Of a DNA stretch of 64,000 bases, positions 41,058-50,700 are shown one piece after another. The position numbers were made by a program, and so were the translations under genes. The notes beneath the pieces are model-generated. The model made no database searches. It was given only the letters and a program-made list of their open reading frames with translations, and had not been told where the DNA came from. Origin of the DNA: Hymenobacter nivis (lineage in GTDB: Bacteria > Bacteroidota > Bacteroidia > Cytophagales > Hymenobacteraceae); NCBI RefSeq assembly GCF_006439025.1, contig NZ_RCYZ01000001.1, positions 744,001 through 808,000 of the forward strand. The letters run 5' to 3'. The stretch's first letter is position 1. Every line of letters starts with the position of its first letter.

Positions 41058-42476
41058 CTATCCTTTGTAGAACATCCACTTGCCCAGCTCCTTATAGGTT
41101 ACTTTTTTGCCGTACATGAGGATGCCCACGCGGTAGATGCGGGCGGCCACCCACGTCACGGCCACGAAGCCGACGATGAGCAGGGCCCCCGAGAGCAGCA
41201 CCTGCCACAGCGGCACGCCAAAGGGCAGGCGCATCACCATGGCGATGGGCGAGGTGAAAGGAATCATCGAGAGCCAGAACGCCAGGGGCCCGTTGGGGTC
41301 GCCGTTGATAATGACATTGATGCTCACGATGTAGCTGAGGATAAGCGGAATGGTGACCGGGAACATGAACTGCTGGGCATCGGTCTGGTCGTCCACGGCC
41401 GAGCCGATGGCCGCGAACATGGCCGAATACAGCAGGTAGCCGCCCAGAAAAAAGAATAGGAACCCACCGATGATGCTGCCAATCGGTAGCCCGTCCAGCA
41501 TCTGCCAGATGCTGAACGGGGCCCCAGCGCGCGGCGCGCCAGCGGGCAGCCCGTCGGCATCAGCAACCGCGGCGGCGCTGCTGGGGCGCGCGTCAATGGC
41601 GGCTGGAGCAGCGGCGGCGTCGGGAGCAGTGGCGGCCGAAGCGGCGGGGGCCCCAGGGCGGCTGGCGGCGGCCACCACGGGGGCTTTGTCCTTCAGCAGC
41701 AGCGGCACGAGCACCGTGGTAAGGCCCCATGAGAGTGCCAGCCACAGCCCAAACTGCGTGAGCACCACGCCCGCAATGCCCAGGATTTTACCCATCATGA
41801 GTTGGAACGGCTTCACCGACGAAATCATGACCTCCATAATGCGGTTCGACTTTTCCTCGCTCACGCCGCGCATCACCTGCACACCGTAGATGAAGATGAA
41901 GAAGTACACCAAAATGGACAGCGCGTAGGCCATGCTGGTGGTCACGCCCACGTCGTTGCGGCGGCCGCCTTGCTGCGTCAGGTCAATGGTAGTCAGCTCG
42001 ATGCGCGCTTGCAGGGCGTCGATGGTGGACTGCTTCAGGCCGGAGCGCTCCATTTTTAGGGCCCCCAGGGCTTTGCTCACGGCGCCGCGCACGTCGCGCT
42101 GGCGCTTGAGCGGCACGTTGCCGTTGCCCAGCAGCTGGATGCCGCGGGTGCTGTCGATGCTGGTGGCGGCGGGCACGTAAAGCAGGGCGTCTTCCTTGGT
42201 TTTGGACTTCTTAAACGATTCCTGTGCGGCGGCCAGCGACGTGCCCAGGGCGGGCACAAACTGCACGTCGTCGTTGCTCACGAGCTGCGCGAGCAGGTGC
42301 AGCTGGCTCTCGTCGTACACGGCCACGATGTCGGGGCCCCCGCCGGTGCTCAGCTTGCCGATGGCCAGCGACGAGGCTGCCAGCAGCACCGGGGCGAGGA
42401 GGGAAATGACCAGAAAACTCTTTTTGCGCACCCGCGTGAGGTATTCGCGCTGAATGATGAGCCAGATTTTATCCAT
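41058..42476 (-). CDS. ABC-2 type transporter permease
   Basis: A 472-residue permease of the NatB/ABC-2 type with an N-terminal helix (FLVISLLAPVLLAASSLAIG), a periplasmic domain of about 140 residues, then helices SMAYALSILVYFFIFIYG, GVVLTQFGLWLALSWG and a C-terminal group. Near residues 262-315 an Ala/Pro/Asp-rich low-complexity insert interrupts the membrane domain. It works with the ATPase encoded by the next gene upstream (gap of 15 bp). Substrate is unknown; sodium or lipid export are the usual guesses in this family. Confidence 0.9.
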   Translation of the reverse strand: MDKIWLIIQREYLTRVRKKSFLVISLLAPVLLAASSLAIGKLSTGGGPDIVAVYDESQLHLLAQLVSNDDVQFVPALGTSLAAAQESFKKSKTKEDALLYVPAATSIDSTRGIQLLGNGNVPLKRQRDVRGAVSKALGALKMERSGLKQSTIDALQARIELTTIDLTQQGGRRNDVGVTTSMAYALSILVYFFIFIYGVQVMRGVSEEKSNRIMEVMISSVKPFQLMMGKILGIAGVVLTQFGLWLALSWGLTTVLVPLLLKDKAPVVAAASRPGAPAASAATAPDAAAAPAAIDARPSSAAAVADADGLPAGAPRAGAPFSIWQMLDGLPIGSIIGGFLFFFLGGYLLYSAMFAAIGSAVDDQTDAQQFMFPVTIPLILSYIVSINVIINGDPNGPLAFWLSMIPFTSPIAMVMRLPFGVPLWQVLLSGALLIVGFVAVTWVAARIYRVGILMYGKKVTYKELGKWMFYKG

Positions 42477-42491
42477 GACGGCGGGAGGGTA

Positions 42492-43427
42492 TTAGTTGGC
42501 GTAAGTGGCGGTTTCGGGCATGGTTTCGCCTACGCGCTGAATGAAAATCTCGTTGATGCTCGGGATTCGCTCGCGGAAGGCGTGCACCTCCACCTGCCCG
42601 ATGAGGAAGCGCAGCAGCTCATTGGGCGTGGTGCCGGCGTGCAGCCGCACCCGGGCGTAGAAGTGGTCGTTCTCGCGCGCTTTCTGTTCCACCACCTCAA
42701 AATCGGGGTGCGAGAGAATGGGCCGGCCCTTGCCCTCCACCTCGTAGGTGTTGGTTTTGAACTGGTTTTTGATGGCCGACACCGGCCCGTCGAGCACCTT
42801 ATGCGACTTGTTAATCAGGGCGATGCTGTCGCACAGCTCTTCCACCGATTCCATGCGGTGCGTCGAGAAAATGATGGTGGCCCCCTGCTCGCGCAGCGCC
42901 AGAATCTCGTCCTTGATCAGGTTCGCGTTGATCGGGTCGAAGCCCGAAAACGGCTCGTCAAGGATGATCAGCTCGGGCTGGTGCAGCACCGTGGCGATGA
43001 ACTGCACCTTTTGCTGCATGCCCTTGCTGAGGTCTTCCACGTTTTTCTCGGCCCAGGGCACCAGGTCCAGGCGCATGAGCCACTGCTTGATGCGGGCCTT
43101 GGCGTCGGCGCGCGTCAGGCCGCGCAGCTGGGCCAGGTACAGCAGCTGCTCGCCCACCTTCATCTTTTTGTAGAGGCCGCGCTCCTCGGGCAGGTAGCCG
43201 ATGCGGCCGATGTGCTCGGGCCCCAGGCGCTGCCCGCGGAAACGGATTTCGCCGCCGTCGGCCCCCGTAATCTGGGTAATGATGCGGATGAGCGACGTTT
43301 TGCCCGCCCCGTTGGGCCCCAGCAGGCCGAAAATGCTTTGCTCGGGAATGGCGAGGCTCACCCCGTCGAGGGCGGTGTGGGCAGCGTAGGTTTTGCGCAC
43401 GTCCAGCGCTTCAAGGATTGGCGTCAT
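42492..43427 (-). CDS. ABC transporter ATP-binding protein
   Basis: A 311-residue ATPase. The ATG at 43427 begins MTPILEALDVRKTYAAHTAL. Walker A is GPNGAGKT, the signature DLSKGMQQK, Walker B LIILDEPFSG, and the H-loop STHRM. The C-terminal extension (about residues 220-311) resembles the DUF4162-like tail of NatA-type ATPases. It sits 15 bp before the permease and makes the energy module of this exporter. Confidence 0.93.
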   Translation of the reverse strand: MTPILEALDVRKTYAAHTALDGVSLAIPEQSIFGLLGPNGAGKTSLIRIITQITGADGGEIRFRGQRLGPEHIGRIGYLPEERGLYKKMKVGEQLLYLAQLRGLTRADAKARIKQWLMRLDLVPWAEKNVEDLSKGMQQKVQFIATVLHQPELIILDEPFSGFDPINANLIKDEILALREQGATIIFSTHRMESVEELCDSIALINKSHKVLDGPVSAIKNQFKTNTYEVEGKGRPILSHPDFEVVEQKARENDHFYARVRLHAGTTPNELLRFLIGQVEVHAFRERIPSINEIFIQRVGETMPETATYAN

Positions 43428-43489
43428 GGCAGAAAGAAGGAAAGAATAGGAATTTGCAAGAATACGCATGAATGGCCGGGGCCCCAATG

Positions 43490-44110
43490 TCAGGCCCCGG
43501 GGCCCAGCTCGCGCAGATTGGCTTCGAGGCGGTCGAGGTGCTGGCCGTAGAGGTGTTGCAGGTACTTTTTGGTTACGCTGCCCACAGGCAGGTACAGCAG
43601 CGCCGGCAGCAGCAGCACCAGGCCCACTACAGTGAGCACGCCGGGCACGGTAGCCAGGCCGATGGGGTGCCGCGCGGTGGTAAGCACCATCAGCACGTTC
43701 AGCAGCCCCGCCACCGGCAGCATGGCCAGCGTGAACCAATAGTAGAACTGGATGAGGGACCGCAGCCCGCTGGCCAGCCGCGCCAAGTGCGCCCACAGGT
43801 CGCCGGCGGGGTCGTCCAAGCGGTGCAGCAGGCGCAGCTTGCGCAGCAGGTAGCCGATGCACACCGCCCCAATGGCCACCAGCAGCCCGCCGCATACCTG
43901 CAGCCACAACGGCCGGGCCAGCACCGCCAGCGCCAGGGCCCCCACTATCACCCCGCCATTCAGCCACAACTCCAACCGGGCGCTGCGCCGCAACTTTTCG
44001 ATAATACCATCCGACTGCCGGGCCAGCAACCGAGTAAGCGCGGCCGCATCAAGTGCGGCAGTTGTTTCGGTAGGCTGCTGCCACTGCCGGCGCAAATCGT
44101 CGAGTTCCAT
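43490..44110 (-). CDS. Membrane protein, likely partner of the ECF sigma factor
   Basis: 206 residues, starting MELDDLRRQWQQP, followed by a short cytosolic helix and four hydrophobic segments (GGVIVGALALAVLA, LWLQVCGGLLVAIGAVCIGYL, FTLAMLPVAGLLNVLM, LATVPGVLTVVGLVLLLPALLYL). It starts 12 bp after the sigma factor stop on the same strand. The position and N-terminal cytosolic part suggest an anti-sigma factor or membrane sensor. I see no known anti-sigma motif, so this is inference from context. Confidence 0.7.
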   Translation of the reverse strand: MELDDLRRQWQQPTETTAALDAAALTRLLARQSDGIIEKLRRSARLELWLNGGVIVGALALAVLARPLWLQVCGGLLVAIGAVCIGYLLRKLRLLHRLDDPAGDLWAHLARLASGLRSLIQFYYWFTLAMLPVAGLLNVLMVLTTARHPIGLATVPGVLTVVGLVLLLPALLYLPVGSVTKKYLQHLYGQHLDRLEANLRELGPGA

Positions 44111-44122
44111 AGTGAATAAGGC

Positions 44123-44632
44123 TTAGCGGCGAACCAATAATTGACGGAGCTTTTCTTGCACGCGGTGCATTTTCACGCGCACGTTGTTTTGGGTAATGCC
44201 CAATATGTCAGCCATTTCCTCGTACGTCCGGTCTTCCAAGTACAGCAGCACAAAGGCCTTGTCCACCTCCGAGAGCCGGGCAATGGCGCGGTAGAGGGCG
44301 GCGGTTTCTTCGGGCTCGTAGGCGGCGGCTTCGGGGGCCTGGGCCACTTGCAGCGCGTCGGCCCCCAGGGCCCCCGGGGCGGGGTGGCGGGTGCGGTGGC
44401 GCAGGTTGCTCACAGCCACGTTTAGGGCCACGCGGTAGAGCCAGGTGCTAAGCTTGGCGCCCGGCTGGGGCACGTAGCGCGGCCAGGCCCGCCAGAGCTG
44501 CAGCACCATTTCCTGGAACAAGTCCTGGCGGTCGTCGGCGTCCTGGCAGTAGAGGCGGGCCACCCGCCGCAGCAGCGGCTGGTACTCGTTCAGGGCCCCC
44601 ACAAAGTCGGGCGAGGTAGCAACGGCGGTCAT
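44123..44632 (-). CDS. ECF-type RNA polymerase sigma factor
   Basis: A 169-residue sigma-70 family ECF factor. The ATG at 44632 is used (earlier in-frame start to 44773 would add 47 poor residues). Region 2 is visible as YCQDADDRQDLFQEMVLQLWRAW, and LSTWLYRVALNVAVSNLR is the conserved 2.4-linker. Region 4 is LSEVDKAFVLLYLEDRTYEEMADILGITQNNVRVKMHRV (typed here in parts), a helix-turn-helix. It is followed by the putative membrane partner. Target promoters are unknown. Confidence 0.92.
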   Translation of the reverse strand: MTAVATSPDFVGALNEYQPLLRRVARLYCQDADDRQDLFQEMVLQLWRAWPRYVPQPGAKLSTWLYRVALNVAVSNLRHRTRHPAPGALGADALQVAQAPEAAAYEPEETAALYRAIARLSEVDKAFVLLYLEDRTYEEMADILGITQNNVRVKMHRVQEKLRQLLVRR

Positions 44633-44812
44633 GCGGAGCGGTAATTTCGGGAAGTTAATCGCCGCCCGCCGCCGCGCATTACAGGGCCCCCAGGAAAAAT
44701 TTAGGATAGCCCCGGGCGGCCGGCTTTCCACCGACTGCCCGGTAATCGCCAGGGGCCCTGTGGGCCTCCTCAAGTGGCCCTGGGGCTCCTGCCCTTCCTA
44801 CCATGGCCCCAC

Positions 44813-44848
44813 AAAAAACGCCCCACCCGGCCGAAGCCAAGCGGGGCG
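44813..44848 (-). terminator. Intrinsic terminator after dnaJ
   Basis: On the minus strand CGCCCC and GGGGCG (44843-44848, 44819-44824) pair around an 18-nt loop and are followed by T6 (44813-44818). The loop is large, so the stem is only moderately strong. Confidence 0.6.
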
Positions 44849-44872
44849 CTTTCCTCAACAAGCGGCCGGCGC

Positions 44873-46012
44873 TTATTGGAAGTATTCTTTCACTTTTTCG
44901 AAGAAGCCCTTCTCGTTCTTGCCGGGGTGGGGCACGAAGTTTTGCGACTCGCGCAGCTTTTCGAGCAGGTCGCGTTCCTCGTTGCTCACGCTTTTCGGCG
45001 TCCACACGTTCAGATGGATGAGCTGGTCGCCGCGGCCGTAGCCGTTCAGGTCCTTGATGCCCTTGCCGCGCAGGCGCAGGATTTTGCCCGGCTGGGTACC
45101 GGGGTCCACCTTAATTTTCACCTTGCCCTCGATGGTGGGCACCTCCAGGTTGGCGCCCAGGGCGGCGTCCACGAACGAGATGTACTGCTCGAACATGATG
45201 TTGTTGCCGTCGCGCTTCAGGAACTCGTGCGGCTCCTCCTCAATCTGAATGAGAAGGTCGCCGGGCACGCCGCCGCGCTCGGGGAAGTTGCCCTTGCCGT
45301 TCATGCTCAGCTGCATGTCGTTGGCCACGCCGGCGGGAATGTTGATCGGAATCACCTCCTCGTGCAGCTGGCGGCCTTCGCCCTTGCACACGTCGCAGGT
45401 GGCCGTGATGGTTTTGCCCTCGCCGTGGCAGGTGGGGCAGGTGCTGCTGCTCATCATCTGGCCCAGCATAGTGTTCACCACCTTTTTCACCTGGCCCTGG
45501 CCCTGGCAGGTGGCGCAGGTTTTCAGCTCGGTGCCGTTTTTGGCGCCGCTGCCGCCGCAGGGCTGGCAGGCCACGTAGCGCTTCACCTTAATCTTTTTCT
45601 CGACACCGTTGGCTACTTCCTCCAGGTCGAGCTTGAGCTTGATGCGCAGGTTGGAGCCCTTGCGCACGCGCTTGCCGCCGCCCTGGCGCCCGCCGAAAAA
45701 GCCCTCAAACCCGCCGCCGCCGCCACCGAAAATGTCGCCGAACTGTGAGAAGATATCGTCCATATTGGGGGCCCCGCCGCCACCGCCGCCCTGCTGGTGG
45801 CCAAAGCGGTCGTAGCGCGCCCGCTTGTCGGCGTTGCTCAGCACTTCGTACGCCTCCGCAGCCTCCTTGAATTTGTCCTCAGCCGAGGGATCGTCGGGGT
45901 TTTTGTCGGGGTGGTACTTGATGGCCATCTTGCGGTACGCCGACTTAATCTCGTCGCCGGCCGCATTGCGGGTCACGCCCAATACTTCGTAATAATCTGC
46001 CTTCGTTGCCAT
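44873..46012 (-). CDS. dnaJ: Chaperone protein DnaJ
   Basis: A 379-residue Hsp40 class A co-chaperone that stimulates DnaK. The J domain is at residues 5-70 with HPD at 34-36. A Gly/Phe-rich linker follows, then four CxxCxGxG zinc motifs ([32 protein letters not shown]) and two beta-barrel C-terminal domains. The gene is downstream of grpE on the same strand, about 120 bp apart with an inverted repeat between. Typical of type A. Confidence 0.97.
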   Translation of the reverse strand: MATKADYYEVLGVTRNAAGDEIKSAYRKMAIKYHPDKNPDDPSAEDKFKEAAEAYEVLSNADKRARYDRFGHQQGGGGGGAPNMDDIFSQFGDIFGGGGGGFEGFFGGRQGGGKRVRKGSNLRIKLKLDLEEVANGVEKKIKVKRYVACQPCGGSGAKNGTELKTCATCQGQGQVKKVVNTMLGQMMSSSTCPTCHGEGKTITATCDVCKGEGRQLHEEVIPINIPAGVANDMQLSMNGKGNFPERGGVPGDLLIQIEEEPHEFLKRDGNNIMFEQYISFVDAALGANLEVPTIEGKVKIKVDPGTQPGKILRLRGKGIKDLNGYGRGDQLIHLNVWTPKSVSNEERDLLEKLRESQNFVPHPGKNEKGFFEKVKEYFQ

Positions 46013-46039
46013 CTTTTTTATTGCTATTCACTATCGAAC

Positions 46040-46108
46040 GTCCTGCTCGTCTGGGGTCTACGCAACCGGAGCGGTGCTTCAGCTGCGCAGACCCCGGACG
46101 AGCAGGAC
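46040..46108. repeat. 20-bp inverted repeat between grpE and dnaJ
   Basis: GTCCTGCTCGTCTGGGGTCT at 46040-46059 and its complement at 46089-46108 match 19 of 20. Inside, CGCA/TGCG and ACCG/CGGT can pair too, giving a cruciform or cloverleaf. It fills most of the gap and is not a terminator (no T run). Confidence 0.9.
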
Positions 46109-46132
46109 ATCCTTATAGGGTTAATTTATCTT

Positions 46133-46669
46133 TTACTGGCCCAGCACCACTTTGGCGTGGCGAATCACCTTATCGCCTAAGTAGTAGCCTTTTTCTACCT
46201 CGTCAACAATCTTGCCGCGCAAATCGTCGCTCGGGGCTGGAATCTGGGTAATGGCCTCGTGCAGGTCAGCGTCGAAGTCGCCGCCCTTCACTTCCATCGG
46301 CACCAAGCCCTTCTGCTGCAAAGTTTTACCCAGCTTGTTGTAGATAATGGCGATGCTCTCGCGCACGGTGTCGGCGTCGGGGGTGGTGAGGGTGGCGGCG
46401 CGGGCCCGCTCGAAGTCGTCGAGCACCGGCAGCAGGGCCGTCATCAGCTCCTGGTTGGCGGTTTTGAACAGCTCGATGCGCTCCTTGGTGGTGCGGCGCT
46501 TGTAGTTCTCAAACTCGGCGGCCTGGCGCAAGTATTTGTCTTTGAGGTCGGCCAGCTCGGCACTGGCGGCGCTGGTATCGGGCGTTTCGCCGTCGGCCAT
46601 TTCGCCAGCGGCGTGGGCGGGGTCAGCGGTCAGGTTGTCGTCCTGGGGCAGGTTGTTATCGTTAGCCAT
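46133..46669 (-). CDS. grpE: Nucleotide exchange factor GrpE
   Basis: A 178-residue co-chaperone that releases ADP from DnaK. The ATG at 46669 is used; an earlier in-frame start gives implausible basic sequence. An acidic N-terminal part is followed by the long helix LRQAAEFENYKRRTTKERIE, which dimerises, and the C-terminal beta domain with VPMEVKGGDFDADLHEAI. No dnaK is seen in this window. Confidence 0.94.
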   Translation of the reverse strand: MANDNNLPQDDNLTADPAHAAGEMADGETPDTSAASAELADLKDKYLRQAAEFENYKRRTTKERIELFKTANQELMTALLPVLDDFERARAATLTTPDADTVRESIAIIYNKLGKTLQQKGLVPMEVKGGDFDADLHEAITQIPAPSDDLRGKIVDEVEKGYYLGDKVIRHAKVVLGQ

Positions 46670-46879
46670 TGTCGGAAATATGCGTCGGAATGGGTTTTTC
46701 ACGGGGTTGGGCCTTGCGGCAAGGGGCCTGGCGCAAGGAGTTTGCCAAAGGGCGTGCGGCTGCCAGTTTGGCACGGCCCGCACGGCCGGCCCGCGCCCCT
46801 CGGGGCCCCATTTCCGTACATTGAGCTGGCAACGACCTACCGCGTTGCCGCGCACTCATTCACCGCCTGGCCCTTTCCC

Positions 46880-47611
46880 ATGCCCCCCGCCCCGCCCCTC
46901 ACCTGCGTTGTCGTCGACGATAACGAAATGAACCGGCTCACATTGGAGCACTTAATCGAACTTACGGACGGGCTTGTGCTGGTGGCGTCGCTGGGCGATG
47001 CCATGGGGGCCCTGGACTTTTTGCGCCGCCACCCGCCCGTCGATTTGCTGCTGCTCGACATCGAAATGCCCCACCTCTCGGGCCTGGAGCTGGCGCGCAT
47101 CCTGCCCACGCCGCAGCCCGAAATTATTCTCGTCACCTCGCACCGCGACTTTGCCGTGGAAGCCTTTGCCCTGCACGCGGCCGACTACCTAGTGAAGCCC
47201 GTGGAGCCCGCCCGCTTCCAGCAGGCCGTGCGGCGCGCCGCCGCCCGCCGCGCCGCGCCGCCCGCCGCTACGGCCGAGCTGCCGGCCCCCGACGATCAGG
47301 ACCAGCACCTGTTTGTGAAGGTGAATAACAAGCTCGTGCGCCTCGACTTCGGTGATGTGCTGTTCATCGAGGCCCTCTCCACGTATTCGGTGCTGGTAAC
47401 GGCCACGCAGCGGTACATCGTCTACGCCACGCTCAAGGCGCTGGCCGAGCGGCTGCCCTTTGGGCACTTCCAGCGCGTGCACCGCTCCTACATCGTCAAT
47501 ACCCAGCGCATCGAGTCGGTGGAAGACCATCTGCTGCACCTGGGGCCCTACGAAGTGCCGGTGGGCAAATCGTACCAAGAGGCCTTTTACCGCAGCCTGC
47601 GCAGCCTGTAG
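46880..47611 (+). CDS. LytTR-family response regulator
   Basis: 243 residues. The receiver domain (residues 8-120) has the acidic pair DD at 13-14, the phosphoacceptor Asp60 in LLLLDIEMP and the Lys in DYLVKPVEP. The C-terminal LytTR DNA-binding domain (about 140-243) has LFVKVNNKLVRLDFGDVLFIEAL, the middle HRSYIVNTQRIESV and the end VPVGKSYQEAF. These regulate secretion, polysaccharide or quorum genes elsewhere. It converges on the hybrid kinase; no sensor kinase of the LytS type lies alongside. Confidence 0.92.
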   Translation: MPPAPPLTCVVVDDNEMNRLTLEHLIELTDGLVLVASLGDAMGALDFLRRHPPVDLLLLDIEMPHLSGLELARILPTPQPEIILVTSHRDFAVEAFALHAADYLVKPVEPARFQQAVRRAAARRAAPPAATAELPAPDDQDQHLFVKVNNKLVRLDFGDVLFIEALSTYSVLVTATQRYIVYATLKALAERLPFGHFQRVHRSYIVNTQRIESVEDHLLHLGPYEVPVGKSYQEAFYRSLRSL

Positions 47612-47720
47612 GGGCCCCGTGCATAGCTATGGCTGATGGCTTTAATAACAGGACTTACGCGCTTGTAGCCCCAGCGGGGCAGCCCGTCGGCAGTGATTGG
47701 CGTGAGTTCTCTATAGCTGC

Positions 47721-50700
47721 TTAGGCGGGCAGTTCGGCGGGCAGCTCGCGCAGGGCTTGCTCGGCGGCCGCCAGCAGGACAACCAGGGCCTGGGCGTGGG
47801 CCGCGGAGGGCCCTTCGGCGGGGCGGGGGGCGGTGAGCAGGGCCACGGCCGCCGCGGGCCGCGTGATGCCCAGGGCCACCAGGTTGGGCTTGATGTGGTG
47901 CACCACGCGGGCCACTTGGGGCCAGTCTTGGGCGGCGGCGGCGGCACGCAGCTGCGCCAGGCTCGTGGGCGCATTGGCCAAAAACGAGCGAATAATTTTT
48001 AGCACAAACGGGGTACGGCCCTGGGCCAGGCGGCGCAGGTGGGCCAAGTCGTAGGCCGGGGCGGACGGCGGCAGCAGGGCCACTATTTTGTGGTAGAGCG
48101 TGGCCTCGTCGTAGGGTTTGGCCAGGTAGTCGTCGAAGCCCGCGGCGAGGTAGCGCTCCCCATCGGCCCGAAAGGCGTTGGCCGTGAGGGCGATGACCGG
48201 CGTAGCGGCCCGGGCCGGGTCGGGCAGCTGGCGCAGGCGCGCCGTGGTGTCCACGCCGCTTAGGCCGGGCAGCTGGATGTCCATCAGCACCACGTCGTAG
48301 GGCGGGGCGGCGGCCAGCTGGGCCAGGGCGGCGGGCCCGTCGGGCACTTCGTCGAGCTGCGCGCCCCAAGGCTCCAGCAGCATCCGCACCACGGTGCGGC
48401 TGATTTCGTTGTCTTCCACCAGCAGCACGCGCGCGCCGGCCAGGCGGCCGGTGTCGTAGGGCGGGGGGCCCCCAGCGGGCACTTCGGCGGGCACCTCGGC
48501 CTTGGGCAGCACCAGGGTGAAGGCGAAGGTGCTGCCCACCCCCAGCGTGCTGGTGAGGGCGAGGGTGCCGCCCATTTGCTCCACTAGGGCGCGCGAGATG
48601 CTCAGGCCCAGGCCCGTGCCGCCGTAGCGGCGGGCGGTATCGGCCTGGGCCTGGGCAAAGCTCTCGAACACGAGGGCCTGCTGGGCGGGCCCGATGCCGG
48701 GGCCCGTATCGGCCACGCTGAAGCGCAGGGCCACGGCGCTGGCCGTTTCGCTGAGCTGCTCGGCCCGCACCACCACGCGGCCACATTCGGTGAATTTCAC
48801 GGCGTTGCTCACCAGGTTGAGCATGATTTGGTTAAGCCGGTGCGCATCGCCCACCACCCACGGCGTGGGGCAGTCGGAGCCCAGCGGCAGGCCCTCAAAG
48901 GCCAGGCCTTTTTCGTGGGCCTGCGCCACCAGCGGCTGCAAGGCCTGCCCCACCGAGTCGCAGAAGTTGAAGCCCGTGGCCGCCAGCTCCAGCCGGCCGG
49001 CCGTGATTTTGGCCATGTCGAGCACGTCGTTGAGCACCGCTAGCAGGTGCTGGCCGGAGGTGTGCACCACGCGCACCAGTTCCTGCTGGCGGGCATTGAG
49101 GGGAGTTTTGGCCAACTGGGCCGTCATGCCCAGCACCCCGTTCATGGGCGTGCGAATTTCGTGGCTCATGTTGGAAAGGAAGTTTTCGCGGGCGCGGGCC
49201 GTGGCCTCGGCCTCTTCGCGGGCCCGCTGGGTGGCTCGCTCGGCCAGCACCCGGTCGGTAATGTCGTGGGCGTGCGATATGACGTAAGGGGCCTGGCCAT
49301 CCTCGCGCACCATTACGTTACGGTACAGCAGGTGGCGCTCCCCGCCGGGGCCCTGCACCCGCACCACGCCCTCGGCCTCGCCGGTGGCCGAGGCGGCAAT
49401 GCGGGCCAGGTACCGGGCAAAAGCGGGCCGGTCGTCGGCCAGCAGGTAGGCCGCCACGGGCTGGCCGGGCAGGGCCTCGGCGGGGGCCCCCAGCAGGGCG
49501 GCCAGCACGGGGTTGGCCGAGAGCAGGGTGCCGCACAGGTCGTAGGTGCAGATGAGGGCCTGGGCGTAGTGCATCAGGTCGCGGTAGCGTTTCTCGCTGC
49601 GCTCCAGCGTGCTCTGGGCTTGCTTAAGGGCCGTAATGTCGGTGCTCACGCCCAGCACGTGCACCGCACCGTCGGGGCGCAGCAACGGGCGCTTCACGGT
49701 GTGGTACCAGCGCACCTCGCCCGAGGGCAGCGTCAGGCAGTCTTCGGCCACTATTTCCTGCTGGTTGTGCACCACGCGGGCGTCGTCGGCGGCGTAGGCC
49801 CGCCGCTCGCTGGCGGCCGTGCTGCCCGGGGCCAGGGCGTTGCTGGGCACCACTTCGGTCCGCAGCACGCGGCACGCGTCGTTCTGAAACAGGAAGTTCT
49901 GGTTCAGGTCGCGGACGTAGATAACGTTGGGCGTGGTGTTGAGTACTAAGGCAGTAAAAGCCTGCTGCTCGCGCAATTGCGCCTCGGCCTGCACCCGGCC
50001 AGTAATGTCGGCATTGTGGGCAATGATGAATTCCAGGGCCCCCGTTGCACCAAATACGGGCTGGTAGTAGCGTAGAAAATGGCGGATGCCGTCGCTGTCG
50101 CTGGGGTAAGCCTCCTGCCATTCCACGGCGCGGCGCTCCGCTACGGCCTGCATCATCAGGTTGTGGCGCAGGGCCGCTACTTCCGGCGGGCGGCCCATGA
50201 AGCCGGCCGTGTCGAGCATGGTTTTGCCCATCCATTGCCGGCGATCAGCCTCGTCGGGCACGCTGCGGGCGTTGAGGTAGCGGTAGCGCGTGTCGGGGCC
50301 AAATACGGCGATCTGGCTGGGCAGCTCGTCCAGCACTCGCTCGTAAAAAGCCTGCTGCTCGCGCATTTGGCGCTCGGCCAGGTGGCGGGCCGTCACGTCG
50401 GTCACGTACACGTTCACGGTTCCATCGGCCATCGTCGGCACCAGCGCCACGTGCAGCCCGTAGGGCTCGTGGCGCAGCTCCGTTTGGTAGGGCTGGCCGT
50501 CGCGCAGGCTCTGGGCAGCCAGCGCCCGCAGCTGCGCCCGCAGCACCGCCGCCACCGGGGCCCCCAGCTGGTGGCGCAGGCGCACGGCGGCGGGGTTGGC
50601 GTAGATGCGCTCAGCGGCCGCGTTGTAGCGCAGCACGGGGTTAGGGTTTTGGTCGGGCAGGCACGAGGCCAGGGCCAGCTGCTGGTTGGCGGCCTGGGCT

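Noticed and set aside
47587..48786. Minus-strand ORF of 399 codons
   Set aside because: Second frame of the hybrid kinase; Arg/Pro/Gly-rich and not protein-like.
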